64,000 nt of DNA from an uncultured Phascolarctobacterium sp. (GCA_900541915.1 UQLS01000006.1:1-64000); one strand, 5' to 3'. Shown: positions 1-9,052, counted from the stretch's first letter. The notes: generated by a model from the sequence alone, not told the origin. A program made the numbers and translations.

Positions 1-16
1 TCTGATACTCCCCTAT

Positions 17-61
17 AAAAATGGCTATTTATCAACTGTTTGTTGTGACATAGCCATTTTT
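17..61. terminator. Bidirectional terminator hairpin
   Basis: A 12-bp perfect inverted repeat (aaaaatggctat / atagccattttt) has A-rich and T-rich flanks, so it can work in both directions. It separates the gene at 220-657 from whatever lies to the left of the window. Confidence 0.7.
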
Positions 62-177
62 AATAACAAATTCTTTCTGCATTAATAGCACCATATTACA
101 TAAATTTTACATTTTATATATTGTATCATATTTATTTATAAGCGTAAACTATTAAACACAATTCTGTAAAAAAATAA

Positions 178-201
178 ACAGCTCACAAATATGTGAGCTG
201 T
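178..201 (-). terminator. Terminator of the small exported protein gene
   Basis: A 10-bp stem (acagctcaca / tgtgagctgt) with a 4-nt loop lies just after the stop codon at 220. On the minus strand it is followed by a T-rich run. Confidence 0.75.
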
Positions 202-219
202 CATCATAAACTATAAAAC

Positions 220-657
220 TTATTTAGCTTCTTCTTTCTTTTGAGCCTGAACAGGAACTAAAGCAAAATCTGCCATTAATGGTTTTTTACCGGTAGTATC
301 AAAAACAAAGACCATCTGAGCAAGATTTTCTTTACTGAAAGAACCAACATAAATTACACGGTCAGCTTTATCAAATCTTTGCAGAACAGCAAATTTAGCT
401 TCTTTATTCTTACCAAATTTTTCTTTTACCTGCTGCAGCATAGCCTCGTATTTGTCAGCAGTAAAATTTTTCTTTAAATCCGGTGTAAAGTTAGCTGAAA
501 CAACTTCATAAGTGACAGTTGCATCATTCAATCCTTTAATAAAAAGATCAGCAGCCGCTTCTTCTTTGGCAAAGTCTTTAGAAGCGCCTGCAGCCATAGC
601 AACAGAGCTGATAAGCAAATAAACTAATAAACTTATCATTAATAATAATTTTTTCAT
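220..657 (-). CDS. Small exported protein, DUF3887-like
   Basis: A 145-residue protein with a clear signal peptide: MKKLL, a hydrophobic core to about residue 20, then an AMA cleavage site. The mature part (residues 22-145) is a small alpha/beta domain resembling DUF3887 proteins, which are periplasmic or surface proteins of unknown function. That family assignment is from memory of the pattern and is tentative. I chose the ATG at 657 over an in-frame GTG at 669 because the GTG lies almost on top of the AAGGA ribosome-binding site and the ATG precedes the basic signal-peptide start. The gene stands alone with its own terminator downstream and is followed on the same strand by nothing else in the window. 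Confidence 0.7.
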   Translation of the reverse strand: MKKLLLMISLLVYLLISSVAMAAGASKDFAKEEAAADLFIKGLNDATVTYEVVSANFTPDLKKNFTADKYEAMLQQVKEKFGKNKEAKFAVLQRFDKADRVIYVGSFSKENLAQMVFVFDTTGKKPLMADFALVPVQAQKKEEAK

Positions 658-740
658 AATTATATACACCGTCCTTAATAAAATATAATTTTATTTCATT
701 ATATCCTGTCCTTACTGTCTTTACAAGCAACAACATAAAT

Positions 741-767
741 AAAAAAGGCTTGCCATAAGGCAAGCCT
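741..767 (-). terminator. rpsO terminator
   Basis: A 9-bp stem (aggcttgcc / ggcaagcct, loop ataa) lies 8 bases after the rpsO stop codon. On the minus strand it is followed by five T residues. Confidence 0.85.
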
Positions 768-775
768 GAAAAATC

Positions 776-1042
776 TTATTTACGGATACCGAGTTTTGCG
801 ATGATTGCACGATAACGTTCAATATCTTTTTCCATCAGGTAGTTCAGCAGACCACGACGTTTACCTACCATTTTCAACAGGCCGCGACGAGAATGATGGT
901 CTTTTTTATGTTCTTTCAGATGTTCGGTCAAGTATTTAATGCGTTCGGTCAGAACTGCAATTTGCACTTCCGGAGAACCGGTGTCGCCTTCATGACGAGC
1001 ATTGTCAAGAATAATGGATTGTTTTGCTTCGCTAGTTAACAT
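776..1042 (-). CDS. rpsO: 30S ribosomal protein S15
   Basis: An 88-residue protein of the usual S15 length. It has the family hallmarks: GDTGSPEVQ near residue 20, HxxDHHSRRGL near residue 48 and a basic C-terminus. S15 binds the 16S rRNA central domain early in 30S assembly. A strong AGGAGG lies 8 bases before the ATG. The gene sits downstream of ribF with its own promoter and structured leader (1043-1158) and ends in a terminator, so it is probably also transcribed alone. In many bacteria S15 represses its own translation through its leader; whether this leader does so is inference. Confidence 0.98.
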   Translation of the reverse strand: MLTSEAKQSIILDNARHEGDTGSPEVQIAVLTERIKYLTEHLKEHKKDHHSRRGLLKMVGKRRGLLNYLMEKDIERYRAIIAKLGIRK

Positions 1043-1059
1043 TAAAAATTCCTCCTAAT

Positions 1060-1158
1060 TTTACAATTCCCAAAGCATAGCAGCCGTCGGAGTTGCGTAC
1101 TTCCAAGCTTTGGTTCAAATACTTTAATAGTATATCATACCTGCTCATCATAGAGCAA
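1060..1158 (-). promoter_or_regulatory. rpsO promoter and structured leader
   Basis: On the minus strand there is an extended -10 (TGaTATACT, -10 hexamer 1129-1134) with a possible -35 TTGCTC at 1153-1158. The transcribed leader contains a long-range pair, ccaaagc with gctttgg, enclosing about 30 bases before the AGGAGG of rpsO. Position and structure fit an S15 autoregulatory leader. The fold is by eye only. Confidence 0.5.
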
Positions 1159-1184
1159 GATATTTGTTATATTTTTTACAATCT

Positions 1185-2111
1185 TTATAATTCAAAAAAC
1201 TTCCGGCAACAAGCTTTATCAGCTTCAAGCTGCTGGCAAAGTTCTTGAACAGATGCAAACTTACATTCATTACGGATAAATTTATGAAACTCCACATGCA
1301 TGCATGAGCCATAAATATCGCTGTTGAAATCAAAAATATGTGTTTCCAATCTTGCAGCAGTCACATCACCAAAAGTTGGATTAAGGCCTATATTAGCCAT
1401 ACCATAATAATTTGAATCATCAACAAACACACGCACAGCATAAACACCTGCATGAGGTATTGCTGCCTGCTGCGCAGAAAGTTCTATATTAGCCGTTGGA
1501 AAATTGAGCAGTCTACCTCGTTGACAGCCTTTAACAATTACACCGGATAAAGTGTATTTTCTGCCTAACATTCGGTTAGCTTCTGCAATATCGCCTGCAC
1601 TAATCAAATGCCTGATTTCTGTACTGCTTACTATAATCCCGTTATCGCTTACCAATGGTCTTACGATAAGCTCAAAACCCATTTCAGACGCAAATCGCTT
1701 TAAGGTGGCAATATTTCCATCCCCATGACAGCCGAAATTGAAATTTTCACCTACAGCCAGGCATTCAAATCCTAACTTAGTCAATTGCTGCAAAAAAGCG
1801 GACGGAGATAATTCTGCCAGCTGCCTGTCAAAAGGTACTTCCACTAAAAGATCAACACCCATTTTTTCCAGTAAAGCATATTTCTCTTTACTGCCAATCA
1901 AAGACATCGGTACTTCTGACGGCTTAATTAAAGAAAAAGGATGATTTCTGAAAGTAAAAACAGCCAAATAGCAATTATGTTCCCTTGCATATTTTGCCGC
2001 CGAACTGATAACATCCTGATGACCTAAATGAAGTCCGTCAAAAGTTCCCAGAGCAATAACACATGGGCGGTCAAAGCCGTGAAAGTTTTCCAGTGAAGTA
2101 ATAATCTCCAT
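1185..2111 (-). CDS. ribF: Bifunctional riboflavin kinase / FAD synthetase
   Basis: A 308-residue protein, the usual RibF length. The N-terminal FAD synthetase (nucleotidyltransferase) domain shows GTFDGLHLGH at residues 22-31. The C-terminal riboflavin kinase domain shows GRLLNFPTANI and the HIFDF segment. It makes FMN from riboflavin and ATP, then FAD. The start lies 3 bases after the truB stop, so it belongs to the rimP-to-rpsO cluster, where ribF commonly follows truB in Firmicutes. Confidence 0.97.
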   Translation of the reverse strand: MEIITSLENFHGFDRPCVIALGTFDGLHLGHQDVISSAAKYAREHNCYLAVFTFRNHPFSLIKPSEVPMSLIGSKEKYALLEKMGVDLLVEVPFDRQLAELSPSAFLQQLTKLGFECLAVGENFNFGCHGDGNIATLKRFASEMGFELIVRPLVSDNGIIVSSTEIRHLISAGDIAEANRMLGRKYTLSGVIVKGCQRGRLLNFPTANIELSAQQAAIPHAGVYAVRVFVDDSNYYGMANIGLNPTFGDVTAARLETHIFDFNSDIYGSCMHVEFHKFIRNECKFASVQELCQQLEADKACCRKFFEL

Positions 2112-2114
2112 CTT

Positions 2115-2990
2115 TTATTCCTCTTGCATTATATAACGTGAAAAAATCTTTTCTGCTTGTATTTTTTCCTCACTGCAGCTGCCTATACCTAAAAATTCTT
2201 TTGCAGGCCCCATAAGTACATATCTGCCATCCGGTGTACCTGCAACAGTAGTACGCACACCATTAGTAATACGTGCTGCCTGCCTTGCTGTCAATACTAA
2301 TTGAAGTATATTGCTTACAGCTGATAAAGGTTCCACTAGGCATTTCTCTGGATTCTCAGTAATTTCCTGCAAGGTAAAGGCATCCTCAATTTTGAAGCCC
2401 GCAACCTGTGTTCGCAGAAGAAAGCTCATTGTGCCGCAAGTGCCTAAGGCATCAGCAATATCTTCGCCAAGTACGCGTATATATGTTCCTTTAGAACATT
2501 CTACTGCTAAAGTCAAAGAATTATCTCCCTGATGAAGCAATTCTAATTTATATACCTCAATAGGACGTGCTTCTCTTTCTACATTGATGCCTTGACGTGC
2601 CAAAGCATACAGTTTTTGTCCGTCAACTTTTAAAGCAGAATACATAGGCGGAGTCTGCATTATCTTACCGGTAAACTGCTGCAGAACTGGCAGAATTTTA
2701 TCTTTGGATAGCTGCGGCACCGACATAGTCTTAATAACCGTACCACTGTCATCACCTGTATCAGTCTGCTGGCCTAAAGTGATTTTCACAAGATACTGTT
2801 TGCGTCCCTCAACAGCAAATTCTAATAATCTGGTTGCACTGCCTATAAACACAGGGAGAACTCCTGCCGCATCAGGGTCAAGAGTTCCTCCGTGTCCAGC
2901 CTTTTTAGTTTTCAATACTCGCCGTAAATAAGCAACCACATCATGGGATGTCATTCCAGGCGGTTTTAAAACATTTAAAATACCGTCCAT
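2115..2990 (-). CDS. truB: tRNA pseudouridine(55) synthase
   Basis: A 291-residue protein that makes pseudouridine 55 in the T-loop of tRNAs. The catalytic aspartate lies in GGTLDPDAAGVLP near residue 40, and the N-terminus ILNVLKPPGMTSHDVV is typical. The chosen ATG at 2990 overlaps the stop of the upstream DHH gene by one base (TAATG) and has AGGAAAGG before it. A longer in-frame extension to 3059 is open but lies wholly within the upstream gene and is not TruB-like. Confidence 0.97.
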   Translation of the reverse strand: MDGILNVLKPPGMTSHDVVAYLRRVLKTKKAGHGGTLDPDAAGVLPVFIGSATRLLEFAVEGRKQYLVKITLGQQTDTGDDSGTVIKTMSVPQLSKDKILPVLQQFTGKIMQTPPMYSALKVDGQKLYALARQGINVEREARPIEVYKLELLHQGDNSLTLAVECSKGTYIRVLGEDIADALGTCGTMSFLLRTQVAGFKIEDAFTLQEITENPEKCLVEPLSAVSNILQLVLTARQAARITNGVRTTVAGTPDGRYVLMGPAKEFLGIGSCSEEKIQAEKIFSRYIMQEE

Positions 2991-3940
2991 TATAAGGCCT
3001 TTCCTATTGCATCCAAAAGCTGCTTTTTGGCATCTTCCAAAGGTGCATAAATCGTACATCCGGCTGCACGAATATGTCCTCCGCCGCCAAAGCTAAGCGC
3101 AATCTGCGCTACATCAGTACGACTGGAACGCATGCTTACACGGGTAACGTTTTCTTCCACTGCTTTAAACATAATAGCTATATCGACACCTTCGATATAA
3201 CGGGGATAAGAAACAAAACTGTCAGTTGGGATATCCTTATCATATAGTTCATGTGGAATAGCAATATATGCAACCTTATTATCATAGGCAAAAGTTAAAG
3301 ACGGCAATACTTTACTCAAAAGCTCAACAGTCTCACGGGTACGCATATCAAGATTATCAGAAATAATACTTGGCTGTACACCATAATCAAGCAGCAAAGC
3401 AGCTCGCTGCATAGTTTTGCGTGTTGTATTAGAATAACGGAAAGAGCCGCAGTCTGTAGAAATAGCAGTATACAGACAAAGTGCCGTTGCTTCATCATGC
3501 TGCCACTGCATTGCTTCAAACAGATCACACATAATTTCACCGGTAGCTGCAGCCTTAGTATCAAGATACAAATAGTCGGCAAACTCCGTATTGGAAATAT
3601 GATGATCTATATTCAGAATATACGGAGCCTGCACAACCTCTCCCACGATACCAATTCGATCAAAAGAACTTGCATCAATAACAACCAGAATATCTGCCTT
3701 TACTGGACTGCCGCACTCCGGACGCTGACAGCATTCAATGCCCGGCAAAAAGCCAAAACCTCTACCAATTTCATCATCAACAAAGACAGTAACTTCTTTA
3801 CCCAGTCTTTTCAGAATATGCATCAGTCCCAACGCTGAGCCTAATGTATCTCCATCGGGACTGACATGACAGCACAAAACAATTTTTTGTGCCTGCAGCA
3901 GGAGATTACCTGTTTCCTGCAGACTGATTTTACTGCTCAT
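2990..3940 (-). CDS. nrnA: DHH/DHHA1 oligoribonuclease / pAp phosphatase
   Basis: A 316-residue protein. It carries the DHH phosphoesterase motifs: SPDGDTLGSALG near the N-terminus, DASSFDR, the NIDHHISN signature and the C-terminal DHHA1 motif GGGGHIRAAGC. NrnA degrades short oligoribonucleotides and 3'-phosphoadenosine-5'-phosphate using Mn2+. It usually sits between rbfA and truB, as here. The start at 3940 has AGGAGGAAGG upstream and overlaps the rbfA end by 11 bases; the extra upstream codons are not used by relatives. Confidence 0.93.
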   Translation of the reverse strand: MSSKISLQETGNLLLQAQKIVLCCHVSPDGDTLGSALGLMHILKRLGKEVTVFVDDEIGRGFGFLPGIECCQRPECGSPVKADILVVIDASSFDRIGIVGEVVQAPYILNIDHHISNTEFADYLYLDTKAAATGEIMCDLFEAMQWQHDEATALCLYTAISTDCGSFRYSNTTRKTMQRAALLLDYGVQPSIISDNLDMRTRETVELLSKVLPSLTFAYDNKVAYIAIPHELYDKDIPTDSFVSYPRYIEGVDIAIMFKAVEENVTRVSMRSSRTDVAQIALSFGGGGHIRAAGCTIYAPLEDAKKQLLDAIGKAL

Positions 3941-4295
3941 TTGTGCCGCCTTCCTCCTGCTTAATCTTGTCAAGGATGCTCTGAATATGAGCACTGTACT
4001 CCATAGAAGTGTCCTTAACCAAAATCAGGGAGGGAGCGAAACGCAGACGAATGCGTTTCGCTATTTCACTGCGCATAAAGCCCAGTGCTTTATTTAAAGC
4101 TTTCCAGGTTTCTTCCTGTTTATCTTCAGGTCCATACAGGCTTACATAAACCTTAGCTATGCTCATGTCATCTGTCAATTCTACGCCGGTAATAGTAACA
4201 AACTGAATACGCGGATCTTTGACATCATGCAAAAGCATATTGCTTATTTCATGCTGAATGGCTTCCTGTACTTTTTCAACTCTTAATCTTGCCAT
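3930..4295 (-). CDS. rbfA: Ribosome-binding factor A
   Basis: A 121-residue protein with the RbfA KH-like fold. Typical segments are MARLRVEKVQEAIQ, the HDVKDPRI motif near residue 24, and LRFAPSLILVKDTS. It binds the 30S subunit late in maturation and helps 16S rRNA 5'-end processing. It follows infB by 17 bases and overlaps nrnA, as in most Firmicutes. Confidence 0.96.
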   Translation of the reverse strand: MARLRVEKVQEAIQHEISNMLLHDVKDPRIQFVTITGVELTDDMSIAKVYVSLYGPEDKQEETWKALNKALGFMRSEIAKRIRLRFAPSLILVKDTSMEYSAHIQSILDKIKQEEGGTNEQ

Positions 4296-4312
4296 AATAC
4301 ACCTGCTTCGGC

Positions 4313-6766
4313 CTATTCTTCTTTGATTTCTTCCATATTGTAGATTTCAAAGATATCGCCCTCTTTGAGATCACGGAATTTATCCAGAGTAATACCACAT
4401 TCGAAGCCTTGAGCAACCTCTTTGACATCGTCTTTGAAGCGGCGCAGAGATTCAATTTCGCCTTCGTGTACAACAATGCCGTCACGTACTACTCTAACTT
4501 TAGAACTGTTGGTAACTTTACCTTCCAGTACATAGCAGCCAGCAATCAAAAGTTTGGAAATAGTAATCAGCTGACGTACTTCCACACGACCTTGAATAAC
4601 TTCTTTGAACTTAGGCGCCAGCATACCTTTAATAGCTGCCTCAACGTCATTGAGTGCATCGTAAATTACACGATAAGTACGTACGTCTACTTTTTCAGTT
4701 TCAGAAGCTTTACGGGCATTAGCATCAGGACGTACATTGAAACCAATAATCAGAGCGTTGGCAGCAGAAGCCAGCATAACGTCGGATTCAGTAATGGAAC
4801 CTACACCTGCATGAACTACTACTACTTTTACTTCTTCGTTCTTAATTTTCTGCAGAGATGCTTTCAATGCTTCGATAGTACCCTGAACGTCTGCTTTAAC
4901 AACGATATTCAGTTCTTTCAGCTCGCCTTCCTGAATACGTTGGAACAAGTCATCCAAAGAAACTTTAGAGTTAACCTGAATTTCTTCTTCACGTTTCTTA
5001 GCAATACGTTTTTCAGCAACGCTGCGGGCAGTCTTTTCATCAGTAGAGTCAAGAATATCGCCTGCCTGCGGTACATCGTTAAGGCCAAGTACTTCTACAG
5101 GAGTAGACGGCAGTGCTTTTTTAACTTTTTCACCACGGTCATTAATCATTGCACGTACTTTACCGTAAGCAGTTCCGGCAATAATGGTATCACCAATATG
5201 CAGGGTACCTCTTTGAACAAGCACGGTAGCTACAGGGCCGCGGCCTTTATCCAGCTGAGCTTCGATAATAGTGCCATGAGCTGGCAAATTCGGATTTGCT
5301 TTCAGTTCCTGCATTTCAGCAACAAGCAAAATCATTTCCAGCAAGTCGCTGATACCGGTTTTTTGGTGAGCAGATACCGGTACCATAATGGTATCGCCGC
5401 CCCAATCCTCAGGAATCAGTTCGTGCTCTGCCAGCTGTTGTTTTACGTGGTCCGGATTAGCGCCGGGACGGTCAATCTTGTTGATAGCAACAATGATGGG
5501 CACCTTTGCAGCCTTAGCATGGTTGATTGCTTCGATAGTCTGCGGCATTACACCGTCATCTGCTGCTACAACGAGGATAGCTACGTCAGTAACCTGTGCG
5601 CCGCGGGCACGCATAGCAGTAAACGCCTCATGGCCAGGGGTATCAAGGAAAACAATCTGTTTACCCTGATAATTTACTTTATACGCACCAATGTGCTGAG
5701 TAATACCGCCGGCTTCACGAGCAGTAACATTAGTTTTTCTGATAGCATCCAGTAAAGAAGTCTTGCCATGGTCAACGTGACCCATAACAGTAATTACAGG
5801 CGGACGCGGCAAACGTTTTGCCGGATCATCTTCTACTTCCGGTACTTCGGTAGGATCTTCGTCCGGAGCCTTCTGGCCCACTTCTACACCAAATTCTTCA
5901 CCAATCAGCTGTGCAGTATCATAATCAATATCCTGATTGATAGTTACCATCACGCCCAGCATAAACAAAGCTTTAATTACTTCGTTTACTTCACGTTTAA
6001 TCAAAGATGCAAATTCTTTGACATTGATGCTTTCACCAATTTCAACATAAGTCGGCTTCGGTACTTCTACAACCGGCTGCTGTACTTTCGGAGCATTATT
6101 TGCCGGGCGTTTGCGATTCATTTGATGTCCAGCACTGCGGTTAGGTCTGCTTTCCTTAGTTGCATAGGAGCCTTTAATCTGCGGCTTATCTTTGCGGTTG
6201 TTTTTATTATTGAAATTATTGTTTCTGTTGTTTCTGTTATCAGAAGCACCATTGTTAAAATTCGGACGATTATGCTGCGCATTGCCTTGTGCATTACGGT
6301 TATCGTTATTGCGGGCAGGCTGGTTTTTCGGCGCATTGTTGCCAAAACGCTGCTGGCGATTATGCGCATCCTGATTTTTACGGTTATCAGTGTGTGCTGC
6401 CTGACCGCCGCGGTTTTGCTGTGCATTTTGATTATTACGGTTATTATTGTTATTACGCTGCTGCATCTTGCCCTCATTGCTGCGAGTATTTTGATTATGC
6501 TGCGGAACATTTTTATTCATACCGTTCTGTTCCGGCTTTTTAACCTGTTGTTTCTGCATATTTACAGGCTGCTCTTTTTTTACAACTTCTTTTTTTGCAG
6601 GAACAGGCGGTTTCTTGTTATATTCTTTATCAATAATGACCAAATCAGAATCATCTACTGCACTAAAATTGCTTTTTTCAATGTTGTGACGTTTTAAAAG
6701 ATCCAAAACTTCATTCGTGGACTTGCCATACTCTTTGGCAACTTCATATATTCTCTTCTTACCCAT
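4313..6766 (-). CDS. infB: Translation initiation factor IF-2
   Basis: An 817-residue GTPase that brings fMet-tRNA to the 30S subunit. The N-terminal IF2_N helix domain (residues 1-55) is followed by a low-complexity linker very rich in Asn, Gln and Arg (about 60-230). The second IF2_N domain follows, then the G domain with GHVDHGKTS, DTPGHEAF and NKID, and domains II to IV to the C-terminus. A GGAGGTGG precedes the ATG. The Asn/Gln-rich linker is unusual in composition but intact and in frame. The gene follows ylxQ in a single operon. Confidence 0.98.
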   Translation of the reverse strand: MGKKRIYEVAKEYGKSTNEVLDLLKRHNIEKSNFSAVDDSDLVIIDKEYNKKPPVPAKKEVVKKEQPVNMQKQQVKKPEQNGMNKNVPQHNQNTRSNEGKMQQRNNNNNRNNQNAQQNRGGQAAHTDNRKNQDAHNRQQRFGNNAPKNQPARNNDNRNAQGNAQHNRPNFNNGASDNRNNRNNNFNNKNNRKDKPQIKGSYATKESRPNRSAGHQMNRKRPANNAPKVQQPVVEVPKPTYVEIGESINVKEFASLIKREVNEVIKALFMLGVMVTINQDIDYDTAQLIGEEFGVEVGQKAPDEDPTEVPEVEDDPAKRLPRPPVITVMGHVDHGKTSLLDAIRKTNVTAREAGGITQHIGAYKVNYQGKQIVFLDTPGHEAFTAMRARGAQVTDVAILVVAADDGVMPQTIEAINHAKAAKVPIIVAINKIDRPGANPDHVKQQLAEHELIPEDWGGDTIMVPVSAHQKTGISDLLEMILLVAEMQELKANPNLPAHGTIIEAQLDKGRGPVATVLVQRGTLHIGDTIIAGTAYGKVRAMINDRGEKVKKALPSTPVEVLGLNDVPQAGDILDSTDEKTARSVAEKRIAKKREEEIQVNSKVSLDDLFQRIQEGELKELNIVVKADVQGTIEALKASLQKIKNEEVKVVVVHAGVGSITESDVMLASAANALIIGFNVRPDANARKASETEKVDVRTYRVIYDALNDVEAAIKGMLAPKFKEVIQGRVEVRQLITISKLLIAGCYVLEGKVTNSSKVRVVRDGIVVHEGEIESLRRFKDDVKEVAQGFECGITLDKFRDLKEGDIFEIYNMEEIKEE

Positions 6767-6796
6767 TCATCCACCTCCAAATCAGATCTTATGGGA

Positions 6797-7090
6797 TTAT
6801 CTTTTTATCATATTTACAAAGTTTCTGTCTGTAACTGCAACGGCAGTTCTCTTGGCTTTACCGATTGCCGCACCAAGTTCATCACGGTTTAACACCTCTA
6901 AAACCGGTATTCCCGCCATTTCAGCCAGATAATACATATCTTTTTTCGAATTAGGCGCTGCGTCTGCTGCAACCAGCAACAGCTTTGCTTTGCCGGATTT
7001 TACAGCAATACGCACCGCTACATCACCGGAGGCCAGTTTACCGGCCTTTTGTGCAAGGCCCAGAGCAAAGGCAATATTATTGTTGCCCAT
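6797..7090 (-). CDS. ylxQ: L7Ae-family RNA-binding protein YlxQ
   Basis: A 97-residue L7Ae/L30e/S12e/Gadd45-type protein. The family signature LGLAQKAGKLASGD starts near residue 10 and AADAAPNSKKD follows. Members bind kink-turn RNAs. In Firmicutes this gene lies between ylxR and infB, as here. The start chosen (7090) overlaps the ylxR 3' end by 14 bases; a longer open frame upstream is inside ylxR and lacks similarity to the family. Confidence 0.9.
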   Translation of the reverse strand: MGNNNIAFALGLAQKAGKLASGDVAVRIAVKSGKAKLLLVAADAAPNSKKDMYYLAEMAGIPVLEVLNRDELGAAIGKAKRTAVAVTDRNFVNMIKR

Positions 7091-7352
7091 GGTCAAAATC
7101 CTCCAGCAGTTTGTTATATACTTCGTCGCTGATAGACTTTTCCAAAGCACGCTCCAAGCGTTTTTCCTTTACTGCTTTGGTAATGCAGGCTTTATCAGGA
7201 CAAACATACGCACCGCGACCGTTCTTTTTGCCTGTAAGGTCAAGGCTTATCTCACCTTCAGGAGAACGAACAATTCTCAGCAGCGACTTTTTATCTTTCA
7301 TCTCGTTGCAGCCAACGCATTTCCTTTGAGGAATTTTCTTAGTCTTGATCAT
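7077..7352 (-). CDS. rnpM: YlxR family RNase P modulator
   Basis: A 91-residue basic protein with the DUF448/YlxR signature: PQRKCVGCNEMKDKKSLLRI at the N-terminus and GRGAYVCPD in the middle. The family has been described as RnpM, a modulator of RNase P; older work suggested RNA binding. The start overlaps the nusA end by 14 bases, so translation is probably coupled. It is encoded between nusA and ylxQ as in other Firmicutes. Confidence 0.92.
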   Translation of the reverse strand: MIKTKKIPQRKCVGCNEMKDKKSLLRIVRSPEGEISLDLTGKKNGRGAYVCPDKACITKAVKEKRLERALEKSISDEVYNKLLEDFDHGQQ

Positions 7353-8412
7353 AATCTTCCTGCTCCGTATCTGCTTCAGCGGCAGCCTGAGATTCGCTCT
7401 TAATGTCTATTTTCCAACCGGTCAGCTTAGCAGCCAGACGTGCATTCTGACCTTCCTTGCCGATAGCCAGAGACAGCTGATAATCAGGTACTACTACGCG
7501 GCAGATTTTTTCATTTTCATCTACCTGAGTGCTTACAACCTTAGCCGGGCTGAGAGCATTAGCAACATACTGTGCCGGATCTTCACTGTATTTAACAATA
7601 TCAATTTTTTCACCGCGCAGCTCGTTGACAATAGTCTGTACGCGCATGCCTTTATGACCTACACAAGCACCTACCGGATCAATATTGTCGTCCTGGGTAT
7701 AAACGGAAATTTTAGAACGCATACCAGGCTCTCTGGCAACGGATTTAATTTCCACTACACCATCATGGATTTCAGGTACTTCCAGCTCAAACAATCTTTT
7801 CAAAAGTCCCGGGTGAGTACGGGAAACCATTATTTGAGGTCCTTTGCTGGTACGTTTAACCTCAATGATATAGGTCTTCATACGTTCATGATACTGATAA
7901 ACTTCACCGGGAATCTGTTCAGTAGCAGCAAGCACTGCTTCTACCTTGCCCAAATCAATATAAACATTTTTATTTTCAATGCGTTGTACTACGCCGGTAA
8001 CAATATCGTTTTCACGGCTGGAGAAACGCTCGTAAACCATTCCGCGTTCAGCTTCACGAATGCGCTGTACAACAACCTGTTTTGCATTCTGTGCAGCAAT
8101 ACGGCCAAAGTTTTTAGGAGTTACCTCTGTTTCAACAATATCGCCCACTTCATAACGGCTGTCGATTTCATGTGCATCAGCCAGAGAAATCTCATTAGCT
8201 TCTTCTGTTTCCCCTTCAACAACCTCGCGCTGAGCATATACATGGATTTCTCCGCTCAGTTTATTCATATCTACTCTTACATTTTGGACAGAACCAAAAT
8301 TCTTTTTGTAAGCAGTTACCAAAGCTTCTTCCACAGCCTGGAACAGAAGTTCAGGTTCAATACCTTTCTCCTTTCCCAATTCTTGTATTGCTAAGATAAA
8401 ATCTGCATTCAA
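7339..8412 (-). CDS. nusA: Transcription termination/antitermination factor NusA
   Basis: A 357-residue protein with the NusA order: N-terminal RNA-polymerase-binding domain (1-125), S1 domain (about 130-200) and two KH domains (about 200-345, with VGACVGHKGMRVQ and AIGKEGQNARLAAKLTGW). It lacks the C-terminal acidic repeats of E. coli NusA, as is normal for Firmicutes. The start codon is TTG at 8412: AGGAGG lies 8 bases before it and the only nearby ATG is out of frame. Confidence 0.97.
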   Translation of the reverse strand: MNADFILAIQELGKEKGIEPELLFQAVEEALVTAYKKNFGSVQNVRVDMNKLSGEIHVYAQREVVEGETEEANEISLADAHEIDSRYEVGDIVETEVTPKNFGRIAAQNAKQVVVQRIREAERGMVYERFSSRENDIVTGVVQRIENKNVYIDLGKVEAVLAATEQIPGEVYQYHERMKTYIIEVKRTSKGPQIMVSRTHPGLLKRLFELEVPEIHDGVVEIKSVAREPGMRSKISVYTQDDNIDPVGACVGHKGMRVQTIVNELRGEKIDIVKYSEDPAQYVANALSPAKVVSTQVDENEKICRVVVPDYQLSLAIGKEGQNARLAAKLTGWKIDIKSESQAAAEADTEQEDYDQD

Positions 8413-8433
8413 TTAATACGCCTCCTAAATATT

Positions 8434-8910
8434 TTAAAAATCAATATGCGGTCTGATATTAGCTATCAGTTTACGTTCTATCTTGACCGGATTCTTAAAT
8501 TCCCTGCCCTTGATAATTTTTCTTACTTCTACAAATTCATCATCATGTCCAACCAGGACTGCCACTAAAAGTTTCATATTCTCCCAGGGAGCATAGAAAG
8601 AAATATCTACCTTGCTGCCGTAAGCATCGACAAAATCCTTATCCTTTTTCAAAGGACGGTCGATACCAGGAGAAGAAACCTCCAGAAAATATTTATCCTG
8701 AATAGGGTCTTTTTCATCCAGCACAGCAGTAAGCTTTTCACTTACCAGCTGGCAATCATCAATTTCCACTCCATCAGGCTTGTCGATAAAAATACGCAGA
8801 TACCAGTCTTTTTCACGGACATACTCTACATCGACCAGTGTAATATCCGTATCCTTGAGAATAGGCTCCATTAATTCTGTAATCAATGCTTCTATTTCTC
8901 TTGCCTGCAT
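8434..8910 (-). CDS. rimP: Ribosome maturation factor RimP
   Basis: A 158-residue protein with RimP features: an N-terminal domain with DVEYVREKDWYLRIFID and the conserved LEVSSPGIDRPL segment near residue 78, then a C-terminal Sm-like domain. It assists 30S assembly. The start at 8910 has GGAGGTG 7 bases upstream; earlier in-frame codons lie in the leader hairpin and are not part of the family. It is the first gene of the rimP-nusA-infB operon. Confidence 0.95.
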   Translation of the reverse strand: MQAREIEALITELMEPILKDTDITLVDVEYVREKDWYLRIFIDKPDGVEIDDCQLVSEKLTAVLDEKDPIQDKYFLEVSSPGIDRPLKKDKDFVDAYGSKVDISFYAPWENMKLLVAVLVGHDDEFVEVRKIIKGREFKNPVKIERKLIANIRPHIDF

Positions 8911-8957
8911 CTTTATCACCTCCACGATATTAAATTGTATTTTTGCTTTAATAAGCG

Positions 8958-8986
8958 GAAAGAGCGGGTATTTAACCCACTCTTTC
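8958..8986 (-). promoter_or_regulatory. Leader hairpin of the rimP operon
   Basis: An 11-bp stem on the minus-strand RNA (gaaagag-u-ggg / ccc-g-cucuuuc, one U-G pair, 7-nt loop) lies between the promoter and rimP. It has no T-run, so it is not a simple terminator. It may stabilise or regulate the operon transcript. Confidence 0.5.
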
Positions 8987-9013
8987 AAAATAACAGTTAT
9001 ATTTTCTGCTAAT

Positions 9014-9042
9014 ATTATAACATTATCATGCGCCTATGGCAA
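9014..9042 (-). promoter_or_regulatory. Promoter of the rimP-nusA-infB operon
   Basis: TTGCCA (9037-9042) and a perfect TATAAT (9014-9019) are separated by exactly 17 bp on the minus strand, about 100 bases before the rimP start. This is a near-consensus sigma-70-type promoter. It lies in the short gap after yaaA. Confidence 0.8.
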
Positions 9043-9052
9043 GCCTTTACTA

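Noticed and set aside
4409..6697. Long open frames on the plus strand opposite infB
   Set aside because: They are shadows of the Asn/Gln-rich and GTPase coding of infB; no ribosome-binding sites and no protein similarity.
7345..8394. 349-codon open frame opposite nusA
   Set aside because: Antisense shadow with no start signal and implausible composition.
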